From positions 1 through 31,578 of the forward strand of contig CAJUHM010000031.1 of NCBI GenBank assembly GCA_910586475.1: a stretch of 31,578 nt of DNA, read 5' to 3'. A program made the position numbers and the translations under genes. The notes under the pieces were generated by a model. It saw only the letters and a list, made by a program, of their open reading frames with translations. It made no database searches and was not told where the DNA came from. This document shows, piece after piece, positions 25,601 through 31,578 of this stretch (the stretch's first letter is position 1; the number at the start of each line of letters is the position of its first letter). Source of the DNA: an uncultured Muribaculaceae bacterium (GTDB lineage Bacteria; Bacteroidota; Bacteroidia; Bacteroidales; Muribaculaceae).

Positions 25601-25707
25601 GCGCGGGCGCGTCGGCCATAGCCACAGCTGATGGTCGGATCATTCTCGTCGGCGGTGAACTCAAACCTCGAATAAGAACCAACATAACCTCAAAAGTAAA
25701 GCCATGA
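22639..25707 (+). CDS. Three-domain exported sialate-processing protein: SGNH hydrolase, sialate O-acetylesterase (SASA) and Kelch-type mutarotase (NanM-like)
   Basis: About 1022 residues from the ATG at 22639, four bases after the nanA stop; 18 residues upstream are open but overlap nanA. A signal peptide (1-22) directs export. Domain 1 (about 24-215) is an SGNH hydrolase with Ser32 in GNSIT, Asn105 in GVND, and Asp196/His199 in DGIHP. Domain 2 (about 225-690) is a SASA-type esterase with Ser312 in SGQSNME, WYQGESN at 482-488, and Asp560/His562 in SLDVHP. Domain 3 (about 695-1022) is a Kelch propeller with recurring GG turns (IAGGCNF, MTGGTT, VAGGNL, LWGGF, IAGGVN, LVGGEL) of the cyclically permuted NanM-like mutarotase family. 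Together it would remove O-acetyl groups and speed anomer conversion of released sialic acids. The next start overlaps its stop by four bases. Confidence 0.88.
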   Translation: MSRRWLTIVTAALLLCQGGVSAKTKVACIGNSITYGYGLAAEEREQLCYPGRLQSILGDRYEVGNFGHSGATLLVSGHNPYVRLPECRGALEMKPDIAVIHLGVNDTDPRNWPNYSDFFIRDYGALIDSLRAVNPQVRIMIARLTPIGAKHYRFRTGTRDWRLLEQEAIECVSRLKGVELIDFDIPLRDRQNLMPDGIHPDATGYGILAESVGKAITGNYGGLRLPPLYQNGMILQRHRPLTISGSANAGTDVTVTLDGIPYCTTADNLGRWHVVTAPLADGSYTLTVADRDSTITLTDILAGELWIASGQSNMEFSLASAVGSERDIAQCSDPELRFYDMRPLARTNAGQWPDSVLTAIDSLGHFTLGRWESVGPDNAGRLSAIAYYFGRRLRDSLNVPVGIISNGVGGSPCESWIDVNTLEESMPEILVNWKGNDYVQKWCQQRAEDNAPGSHRHPYEPSYLFSAGIRPLGRPDIAGVIWYQGESNAHNTELHEQLFPLLVESWRREFRSPGLPFCFVQLSSLDRPSWPTFRDSQRRLAERMDGVYMSVSSDHGDSLDVHPRNKRPIGERLARQAMRNIYGFSHVTPCGPQPADARAERDGSVTIRFDYADGLTTSDGKSAATFEIADDGGLFVEAQAEILDNGRIRLHTGQPGYRPVAVRYGWQPFTRANLINSDSLPASTFKIAISNMNELYKPEDGFDKGVSACFAGVLPDGTALIAGGCNFPCDEPLSAHAQKKFYKGIYLYDGAEWQRAGSLPEATAYGASATVAEGIVMTGGTTADGATAKTFLIRHDLTTEELPDLPGTLDNIAGAAIGNMVYVAGGNLNGVPCRELYALDLDQLQKGWKRLSRMPGNPRVQPAMAASGGKLYLWGGFAGRHDKHEPTLELDGLVYDPSKDKWSHLEGPCDADGTPVATGGGCAATLPDGRVAIAGGVNKDVFLSALINQAHDYLNHPIGWYRFNPTVFVFNPADGSFAIGESDPRLARAGASAIATADGRIILVGGELKPRIRTNITSKVKP

Positions 25708-26465
25708 CAAATAAGGACTTGGATCTCAGCATAAGCAACTACGGAACGACGCGTGGCAAATCGTATGACATCGCGCTACTGCCTTGGGGTGCGACAGAGC
25801 CCCACAACCTTCATCTGCCATATCTTACGGATGCAATTCTGAGCCACGATATTGCTGTGGATGCAGCCATATTCGCACGTAAGGAGTATGGAATCAATGC
25901 GATGGTCATGCCGCCGAGTCCTCTCGGCGCCCAGAATCCGGGACAGAGGGAGCTTCCTTTCTGTGTCCACTACCGCCACAACACGCAGATGGCGGTCCTG
26001 ACCGACATCGTCGCGTCGCTCAACCATCAGGGCATAAAGCGCCTGCTTATCGTCAACGGTCACGGCGGCAATTCGTTCAAGGGCATGATAAGGGATCTGG
26101 CTGTCGATTATCCGGACTTTGTCATCGCGTCGGGCGAATGGTTCAAGGGCGCGCCTGCAAAAGAGTATTTCGACAATCCGGGCGACCACGCGGATGAGGT
26201 CGAAACGTCGGTAATGATGCACTACCATCCTGAACTGGTCAATCTCGATGAAGCCGGCCCGGGTGGCAACGGCGGCTTCCGTGGGGAATGTCTTTCGAAA
26301 GGAATCGCGTGGGTTCCCCGAAACTGGTCGCGCATGAGCGATGACACCGGCATCGGAAACCCGTCGGGCTCGTCAGCCGAAAAGGGAGCCAGATTCGCGA
26401 AGGCGTGTGCAGAGTCGTTTGGAAAGGTGATCGCAGAATTGTGTGAACCGGATCTCTACCGCTGA
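25704..26465 (+). CDS. Creatininase-family metal-dependent hydrolase of unknown substrate
   Basis: A 253-residue protein of the creatinine amidohydrolase family. Metal and catalytic motifs are GATEPHNLHLPYLTD (29-43: Glu32, His34, His37, Asp43), NGHGGN (118-123, His120), and DHADEVETS (161-169: His162, Glu165, Glu167). The family opens cyclic amides or hydrolyses small amides (creatininase, ArfB formamide hydrolase, MftE peptidase). No signal peptide was seen, so it is cytoplasmic. It is translationally coupled (ATGA overlap) to the sialate esterase/mutarotase gene, which suggests an amide-bearing sialic-acid derivative or breakdown product as substrate. That is inference only; the family cannot be assigned to a substrate from sequence. 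Confidence 0.85.
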   Translation: MTNKDLDLSISNYGTTRGKSYDIALLPWGATEPHNLHLPYLTDAILSHDIAVDAAIFARKEYGINAMVMPPSPLGAQNPGQRELPFCVHYRHNTQMAVLTDIVASLNHQGIKRLLIVNGHGGNSFKGMIRDLAVDYPDFVIASGEWFKGAPAKEYFDNPGDHADEVETSVMMHYHPELVNLDEAGPGGNGGFRGECLSKGIAWVPRNWSRMSDDTGIGNPSGSSAEKGARFAKACAESFGKVIAELCEPDLYR

Positions 26466-26499
26466 TAATAACTACAACGATAATTAATTCATAATCAAA

Positions 26500-27669
26500 A
26501 TGGATAATTTCAGCTATTGCAGTCCAACAAAATACGTGTTCGGCCGAGGAGCCGAAAATCATGTTGCACAGGAACTCGCTTCGATCGGAGCGACACGCGT
26601 CATGATTGTCTATGGCGGCGGTTCGGTTGTCAGAAGCGGCCTTCTGGACCGGGTCAAAGTCCAGCTTGACGCAGCAAACCTTTTCCACACCGAACTCGGA
26701 GGGGTCGATCCAAATCCGACAGACCCGAAAGTGAGAGAAGGGATCGCACTTTGCCGCGAAGCCGGCATCGACACGGTTTTAGCCGTCGGGGGCGGCTCAG
26801 TCATCGATACGGCCAAGGCGATAGCTGCTGGCGTACCATACCAGGGTGATTTCTGGGACTTCTGGGCCGGCAAAGAGACGATCCGTGAGGCTCTTCCTGT
26901 CGGTGTTGTCCTGACGATTCCGGCCGCCGGCAGCGAAGGATCAGGCAACTCCGTCATCACGCTGCTTGAGGGAATGCACAAGATCAGTCTCAGGACAGAT
27001 TTCTGGCTGAGACCAAAGTTCGCTCTTCTCAATCCGGAACTGACATTCACCCTGCCTGCGGAACAGACGGCTGCGGGAATCGCCGACATGATGGCCCATA
27101 TCTTCGAGCGCTATTTCTCTCCGACGCAGAATGTGGAGGTCACCGACCGCATTTCGGAGGGTCTTCTGACGGCAATAATGACGGATGCAGTGAAGGTGAT
27201 GGCCGACCCGACAGATTACGAGGCGAGAGCCAATATCATGTGGAGCGGCACGCTGGCCCACAACGGGCTGTGCGGCTGCGGACGCAAGGAGGACTGGGTG
27301 TCCCATTTCATGGAACATGAGATCAGCGCGGTCTACGGTGTCACGCACGGTGCGGGACTGGCAGTGATTCTTCCGGCGTTCATGACCTATATGGCAAAGC
27401 ACCGTCCGGAGAAAGGGGCCCAGCTGGCACGACGCGTTTTCGGCGTCAGCGAGAATGATGACTGCCTTGCGGCTCTTGAAGGCATCGGACGGCTTAAAGC
27501 GTTTTTCGCGTCGATCGGACTTCCGCTGACTTTCGGGGAGCTTGGAATCGACCGCCCGAACATCGAACTTCTTGTCAGGAAACTCCATGAGAACAAAGGC
27601 GAGCTTATCGGCGGCTACATGACGTTAGGCCCGACTGAGACTGAAGAAATCTACCGACTCGCACTCTGA
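26500..27669 (+). CDS. Iron-containing alcohol dehydrogenase (BDH/YqhD type)
   Basis: A 389-residue group III dehydrogenase. The N-terminal nucleotide-binding domain has GGGS at 97-100 followed by VIDTAKA. The metal site is complete: Asp196 and His200 in ADMMAH, His269 in SHFMEH, and His283 in VTHGAG. The family reduces aldehydes to alcohols with NAD(P)H in the cytoplasm. It is the last gene of the sialic-acid operon, 34 bases after the creatininase-family gene. A role in disposing of an aldehyde from sugar breakdown, or in fermentation redox balance, is possible; the substrate is unknown. Confidence 0.9.
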   Translation: MDNFSYCSPTKYVFGRGAENHVAQELASIGATRVMIVYGGGSVVRSGLLDRVKVQLDAANLFHTELGGVDPNPTDPKVREGIALCREAGIDTVLAVGGGSVIDTAKAIAAGVPYQGDFWDFWAGKETIREALPVGVVLTIPAAGSEGSGNSVITLLEGMHKISLRTDFWLRPKFALLNPELTFTLPAEQTAAGIADMMAHIFERYFSPTQNVEVTDRISEGLLTAIMTDAVKVMADPTDYEARANIMWSGTLAHNGLCGCGRKEDWVSHFMEHEISAVYGVTHGAGLAVILPAFMTYMAKHRPEKGAQLARRVFGVSENDDCLAALEGIGRLKAFFASIGLPLTFGELGIDRPNIELLVRKLHENKGELIGGYMTLGPTETEEIYRLAL

Positions 27670-27689
27670 TGCGGTCGAAAAATAACGTG

Positions 27690-27724
27690 GCGCTGTGTCG
27701 ATTTTTTTAATTTTGACACAGCGC
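27690..27724. terminator. Shared hairpin between the convergent alcohol dehydrogenase and LD-carboxypeptidase genes
   Basis: GCGCTGTGTC (27690-27699) pairs perfectly with GACACAGCGC (27715-27724) around a T-rich 15-base loop. It touches the LD-carboxypeptidase stop on the minus strand and lies about 20 bases after the dehydrogenase stop. The T-run is in the loop rather than after the stem, so the termination efficiency is uncertain. Confidence 0.5.
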
Positions 27725-28626
27725 TATTGCTCGATCATCACTTCATCGGCGCCGACTGTCAGAATGGCCGGAATGCTTTCGACAAAAGGCATGATCGAGG
27801 ATGCATGTCCGAATGGCACTCCGTAGGCCACGGGATAGTCATAATCGGCTACGAGCTCGCTGATCATCTCTTCCATTGAACGTCCGTCGACATCGGGAGA
27901 GTATTCTGTGAAATCGCCGACAATCAGACCTTTCAGGCGCCCCAAAACGCCTGAAAGCTTAAGCTGATACAACATTCTTTCGATCTTGTAGACCGGTTCG
28001 GAGACATCTTCGACAAAGAGGATCGTATCGGGCTTGAGGATGTCGTAGGGGGTTCCGATGAGAGCCGTCAGAACGGCCATGTTGCCGCCAAGAAGGATGC
28101 CAGATGACCGTCCGCAACGGTTCAGCGGATGGGGCTTCACACTATAGGTCGGCAGCTCTCCCTGAAGAATTCCGAACAGAGCGCGGGAATCTTCGTCGTC
28201 GCCGGCATGGCTCGCGATGTGGCGCGCCATCGGACCGTGGACAGATGCGATTCGATGACGGTGCATGAGCGCGTGGAGGGCGGAAATGTCGCTGAATCCG
28301 ATGATCCACTTTGCATTGTCGCGCAGCGGAAGCCTGTCGAGCCTGTCGAGCAGATGGACTGCTCCATAGCCTCCTCTCGAACAGAGAATTGCCTTTACGG
28401 AAGGATCGAGCAATGCGGCTTCGAGGTCGGAGTAGCGTTCGTCGGGAGTCCCGCTATATGTCGCGTGGCGTCCGAAGGCGTGGGGCGAGGTGTAGGGTTT
28501 CCAGCCGAATGACTGCAGAACGGGAATCGCCGCATAGACATTCTGCGGGCGCGTTATGCCTGCGGGGGAAACGATTGCGACCTTGTCGCCCTTTTTCAAA
28601 GGATCGGGAATGATTACGCTGTCCAT
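27724..28626 (-). CDS. ldcA: Murein LD-carboxypeptidase (S66 family, LdcA-like)
   Basis: 300 residues from the ATG at 28624-28626 (MDSVIIPDPLKKGDKVAIVSPAG). An upstream extension of 16 residues overlaps the preceding gene and is not family-like. The S66 triad is visible: Ser112 in GFSDIS, Glu206 in LFVEDVSE, and His274 in PFGHAS. The family removes the terminal D-alanine from murein tetrapeptides during cytoplasmic cell-wall recycling. No signal peptide, as expected. It follows the radical SAM gene with one base between stop and start, so it is the end of the trmB-mrp-radical SAM-ldcA run. Confidence 0.92.
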   Translation of the reverse strand: MDSVIIPDPLKKGDKVAIVSPAGITRPQNVYAAIPVLQSFGWKPYTSPHAFGRHATYSGTPDERYSDLEAALLDPSVKAILCSRGGYGAVHLLDRLDRLPLRDNAKWIIGFSDISALHALMHRHRIASVHGPMARHIASHAGDDEDSRALFGILQGELPTYSVKPHPLNRCGRSSGILLGGNMAVLTALIGTPYDILKPDTILFVEDVSEPVYKIERMLYQLKLSGVLGRLKGLIVGDFTEYSPDVDGRSMEEMISELVADYDYPVAYGVPFGHASSIMPFVESIPAILTVGADEVMIEQ

Positions 28627-28627
28627 A

Positions 28628-29410
28628 TCAGTTGACCTGTACGACAAGGCCGGCGTTACGGAAACGCCGGGCAATTAATTCAAGCTCTTCGCGGTCGACT
28701 TTCCGCAGGGTCCGGCATGGTGTCTGACGGTCGATCGAATAGAGCATCACTGATTCGGGAGCGATCCGGCGGCATGCGTCGACAAGAGCGTCGATCTCGG
28801 CGTCGGTCGTGTTGTCGACCGGCACACCGTCGATGTCGCCCCGCAGGAGCATTGTCTGGACTATAGCCTTGCCAGCGAACTGTGCGATCCCTTCGATGGC
28901 TCGCCGGACAGTGAAATCAGGCGAAGCTGGGCGGTCGATGATACGCATCGTAGCGTCAACTGCTGAATCGAGTTTCAGGATGTTGTTGTCGACACGCCGC
29001 AGGGCGCGGACAACGCGCTCGTCGTGAAGACGGGTCGAATTGCTCAAGACGCTTACTTTCACCTGAGGGAAATAACGGTCGCGAAGCGCAAGAGTATCGT
29101 CGATTATGCCTTCAAAATCAGGATGAAGAGTCGGCTCTCCGTTTCCGGAAAATGTTATGACGTCGAGGGGCTGGCCGTCGGCTTTCATTTGGCTCAGTTT
29201 TTCGTCGAGCTGACGGCGCACTTCTTCGCGCGAAGGGAGTCCGGAAGTTCCGGGTCCCTGGGCGTTGAATCCGGCCTCGCAATAGAGGCAGTCGAATGAA
29301 CAGATTTTACCGTCGACGGGCGAAAGGTTGACACCGAGCGAATTGCCAAGCCGGCGAGAACGGATCGGCCCGAAGATGACGGAATGGAAAAGAACTGTCT
29401 GCATGAGCAA
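28628..29410 (-). CDS. Radical SAM protein of COG0731-like type, function unknown
   Basis: A 260-residue radical SAM enzyme with the 4Fe-4S motif Cys37-x3-Cys41-x2-Cys44 (CSFDCLYC). It is preceded by FGPIRSRRLGNSLGVNL, typical of the COG0731 group related to wyosine-synthesis and activase-like proteins. The SAM-binding GNGEPTLHP lies near 90-98. The family uses S-adenosylmethionine to start radical chemistry; the substrate is not known for this bacterial subgroup. The first Met (MLMQTVLF) was taken; the third residue is an equally good start. It sits between mrp (35 bases) and ldcA (1 base). Linkage to the Fe-S carrier Mrp fits a Fe-S enzyme but does not reveal its target. Confidence 0.85.
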   Translation of the reverse strand: MLMQTVLFHSVIFGPIRSRRLGNSLGVNLSPVDGKICSFDCLYCEAGFNAQGPGTSGLPSREEVRRQLDEKLSQMKADGQPLDVITFSGNGEPTLHPDFEGIIDDTLALRDRYFPQVKVSVLSNSTRLHDERVVRALRRVDNNILKLDSAVDATMRIIDRPASPDFTVRRAIEGIAQFAGKAIVQTMLLRGDIDGVPVDNTTDAEIDALVDACRRIAPESVMLYSIDRQTPCRTLRKVDREELELIARRFRNAGLVVQVN

Positions 29411-29445
29411 ATCAAAATAGAGGGGAGAAACGATCGGTAGTTATT

Positions 29446-30546
29446 TTACTTCTTTGTGATGTCGACCTTTATGGTTGCCGGCATCGTCAGATTACGCTGG
29501 TCAACGGCTTCGATGACCTCATGGGCGAGGTGGACGAAAGCGTGTCCGGTGATCGAATCCGTCAGAGCAATGGGTTCGCCTCCGTCGGCCTTGTCGCAGA
29601 TCGATCCAACCAGCGGGATCTGTGCGAGAAGACGGATTCCAAGCTCTTCTGCCAGCGCAACACCGCCGTCGCGGCCGAAAATGTAGTAGCGTTCGTCGGG
29701 ATGCTTCTCTGGAGTGAACCACGCCATATTCTCAACCAGGCCGAGCACCGGGACATTGACCTTATCGGACATAAACATCGCGATTCCTTTGCGGGCATCT
29801 GCCAGAGCCACTTCCTGAGGAGTGCTGACAACGACCACACCCGTCATGGCGAGCGTCTGAACGAGGGTCAGATGGATGTCGCTCGTTCCCGGCGGCATGT
29901 CGATCAGGAAGTAGTCGAGTTCACCCCAGTCGGCTTCTTCGATGAGTTGTCGCAAAGCGTTGGACGCCATGCCGCCGCGCCAGAGAACCGGAGCGTTGCG
30001 GTCGACAAGGAATCCGATCGAGAGCAGTTTGACTCCGTAGCGCTCAGCCGGGATGATGAGCTGCCGTCCGTCGACTTCATGTATAAACAGCTGCTCGTCC
30101 TCAAGTCCGAACATTTTCGGGACCGACGGGCCGAAAATATCGGCATCGAGCAGTCCGACTTTATAGCCTTCGCGTGCGAGAGCGACGGCGAGGTTCGAGG
30201 CGACGGTTGATTTTCCGACTCCTCCCTTGCCAGAAGAAACGCCGATTATGTTTTTCACTCCGGGCAGAGCCGGACGTTTCTTTGTTTCAGGCTGTGGCAC
30301 TATTGTGCTGATTGTCACCTCGACTTCCGGAGATATGCAGGAGTGGATGGCTGCTTCGGCGCTCTTGACGAGCGAGCGCATGAAGGGATCTGTCGGTTTC
30401 CGGAACTGAAGCGAGAAACTGACTTTGTTGCCGTCGATGCGGATGTCGTCGGCCACCATGTCGAGTTCGACGATATTCTGTCCGTTTCCGGGGTAACGGA
30501 CAGTCTTAAGAGCGTCAACAATTAGCTGGGGATATAATCTTTCCAT
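29446..30546 (-). CDS. mrp: Mrp/NBP35-family iron-sulfur carrier ATPase
   Basis: A 366-residue P-loop ATPase. The N-terminal MIP18-like domain (about 1-80) is followed by the deviant Walker A SGKGGVGKST (105-114), DADIFGPSVP, and DMPPGTSDIHLTL, all hallmarks of Mrp/ApbC. The family carries or transfers Fe-S clusters to apoproteins. The usual CxxC near the C-terminal third is absent: the segment after ENMAWF reads TPEKHPDERYYIFG with no cysteine. I believe this form is common in Bacteroidota, which would mean cluster binding works differently or is lost. It starts two bases after the trmB stop. Confidence 0.93.
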   Translation of the reverse strand: MERLYPQLIVDALKTVRYPGNGQNIVELDMVADDIRIDGNKVSFSLQFRKPTDPFMRSLVKSAEAAIHSCISPEVEVTISTIVPQPETKKRPALPGVKNIIGVSSGKGGVGKSTVASNLAVALAREGYKVGLLDADIFGPSVPKMFGLEDEQLFIHEVDGRQLIIPAERYGVKLLSIGFLVDRNAPVLWRGGMASNALRQLIEEADWGELDYFLIDMPPGTSDIHLTLVQTLAMTGVVVVSTPQEVALADARKGIAMFMSDKVNVPVLGLVENMAWFTPEKHPDERYYIFGRDGGVALAEELGIRLLAQIPLVGSICDKADGGEPIALTDSITGHAFVHLAHEVIEAVDQRNLTMPATIKVDITKK

Positions 30547-30548
30547 AG

Positions 30549-31334
30549 TTATTTCGGTTCTTTTTCAATTGATTCTCCGGCAAACAGAGCCGGCATCTGG
30601 ATCTGTCCGCGTGAGAAGCTGCGGTAGGTGTCGCGTTCGATCTCGATATCCGGTTCGACAAGAGGAGTTGTCTGGTCGAGACCGAATGCGAAATATTTGA
30701 TTGTCAGTCCGCGGTCGAGCCACTGCTGTTCGTAGTATGTACGGATGTTCAGAATCGGATCGCCGGCATGAGTCGAGTAGAGGTCGGCGGTGTCAACGAA
30801 TACGTGAAGCCGGTTAAGGCCGGCCATTTCACGGGTGTAGGTATAAAGAAATGGGCTGTCGGACTTGAGGTTGATGCGTATGTTCTCGCCAGCGACCTTT
30901 CGGTAAAGCTCCATGAAACGCGTTGAAGTCAGACGCTTGCGAGTCTTTTTCATCTGTGGATCAGGGAAGGTGATCCAAATTTCCGAGATCTCTCCCGGAG
31001 CGAAGAATTCCGGCAGGAGTTCGATGTCGGTTCTCAGAAACGCGACATTTTTCATGTTGTTTTTTTTGGCTTGCGAGGCACCAGTCCACATACGCGCGCC
31101 CTTGATGTCGATACCGATATAGTTTACATCGGGGTTTGCGGCTGCGAGTCCGACCGTGTATTCACCCTTTCCACATCCGAGCTCAAGAATTATCGGTCGG
31201 TCGTTGTGGAAAAAGTCTTCATGCCACCTGCCCTTTAGCGGAAATCCGTCCTGCTGCAGCTTAGCCCAGGGATACTGGAAAACGAAGTCGATCTCCTCCA
31301 TTTCCTTAAATTTCTTCAGTTTATTCTTTCCCAT
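30549..31334 (-). CDS. trmB: tRNA (guanine(46)-N7)-methyltransferase
   Basis: A 261-residue class I SAM methyltransferase. Motif I is LELGCGKGEYT (50-60), followed by IGIDIKGARMW, and the TrmB signature WITFPDPQMKKTRKRLTS lies at about 127-144. It methylates N7 of G46 in the variable loop of tRNAs. Length and motifs are normal. An N-terminal Lys-rich stretch (MGKNKLKKFKEMEE) precedes the fold. It leads the operon with mrp. Confidence 0.95.
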   Translation of the reverse strand: MGKNKLKKFKEMEEIDFVFQYPWAKLQQDGFPLKGRWHEDFFHNDRPIILELGCGKGEYTVGLAAANPDVNYIGIDIKGARMWTGASQAKKNNMKNVAFLRTDIELLPEFFAPGEISEIWITFPDPQMKKTRKRLTSTRFMELYRKVAGENIRINLKSDSPFLYTYTREMAGLNRLHVFVDTADLYSTHAGDPILNIRTYYEQQWLDRGLTIKYFAFGLDQTTPLVEPDIEIERDTYRSFSRGQIQMPALFAGESIEKEPK

Positions 31335-31368
31335 TATCGGTTGATCAACTTATTGAATGTTAGTAATG

Positions 31369-31400
31369 CAAAATTAGCGAAATTCCCCCCGTTTGCCAAA
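31369..31400 (-). promoter_or_regulatory. Promoter of the trmB-mrp operon
   Basis: On the minus strand TTTG (31397-31400) and TAATTTTG (31369-31376) are 20 bases apart. The start would be near 31364, about 30 bases before the ATG. Confidence 0.7.
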
Positions 31401-31421
31401 CAAAGATTCTCTTAAACGCAA

Positions 31422-31449
31422 AAAACGGCCGACCCGCGTCGCCCGTTTT
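31422..31449 (-). terminator. Terminator of a gene lying to the right of the window
   Basis: AAAACGGCCGAC (31422-31433) pairs with GTCGCCCGTTTT (31438-31449) with one mismatch and a 4-base loop. On the minus strand TTTTTTGCG follows, so the hairpin fits the 3' end of a minus-strand gene outside the window. Confidence 0.55.
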
Positions 31450-31578
31450 CTTATCAATCATTCAATAAACAATAATGTGAAAATTCAAAAACCAATCAAA
31501 TTATTAAAACCAATCATTATTTTAACCAATCAAAAACATGTGTGTGTGTGCATTTCAGAGTAATCAAGAGACAAAGCT
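31450..31578. other. AT-rich intergenic end of the window with short repeats
   Basis: No gene was recognised. AACCAATCA occurs three times (31490-31498, 31508-31516, 31524-31532) and a short (TG)n run begins near 31539. The stretch is probably a 3' untranslated region or spacer before the next gene. Confidence 0.5.

Overview
The window looks like a chromosomal segment of a gut Bacteroidota, most likely Bacteroidales and possibly a Muribaculaceae-like organism. The basis is gene content plus promoters of the Bacteroidota type (TAnnTTTG at -7, TTG or TTTG 19-20 bases upstream), seen before glpA, glpT, the metallophosphoesterase gene, hflX, the sialic-acid operon and trmB. The family-level placement is inference. 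No tRNA, rRNA, insertion sequence or CRISPR array was seen.

Layout. 1-2268 is a decayed stretch: the 5' end of an unknown gene at the left edge, a lipoprotein gene with a single-base frameshift, and a gingipain-like (C25) gene reduced to its prodomain and its type IX secretion tail. 2269-5176 holds rubrerythrin and an exported GH36 alpha-galactosidase. 5244-12008 (minus strand) is a glycerol-3-phosphate block: glpA-glpB-glpC from one promoter, then glpT and a HAD phosphatase from a second. Divergently (12462-15796) lie a DeoR/GlpR-type regulator, an exported metallophosphoesterase and an exported glycerophosphodiester phosphodiesterase. 16037-20218 holds a HypE-like orphan, hflX, an exported esterase and a DUF5106/thioredoxin-like lipoprotein. 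20397-27669 is a tight sialic-acid operon: MFS transporter, N-acetylneuraminate lyase, a three-domain SGNH/sialate-O-acetylesterase/Kelch-mutarotase protein, a creatininase-family hydrolase and an iron-dependent alcohol dehydrogenase. 27724-31334 (minus strand) is a compact housekeeping set: trmB, mrp, a radical SAM gene and ldcA.

How the genes may work together. In the glycerol-phosphate region, the two exported phosphodiesterase-type enzymes could release glycerol-3-phosphate outside the cytoplasm, GlpT could import it, and GlpABC would oxidise it to dihydroxyacetone phosphate. The glpA and metallophosphoesterase promoters share an identical 14-mer across the -7 box and start region, which suggests one regulator for both. 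The set resembles the PhoD/GlpQ/GlpT logic of teichoic-acid turnover, so scavenging of poly-glycerophosphate or glycerophosphodiesters is a testable idea. In the sialic-acid operon the esterase and mutarotase domains would prepare O-acetylated, alpha-anomeric sialic acids. NanE and a ManNAc kinase are absent, while two enzymes of unknown substrate are present.

The most interesting points are the shared promoter element with its candidate scavenging regulon, the three-domain sialate protein with a coupled creatininase-family gene, a 19-bp palindrome in the sialic-acid leader, and the two decayed genes at the left edge.
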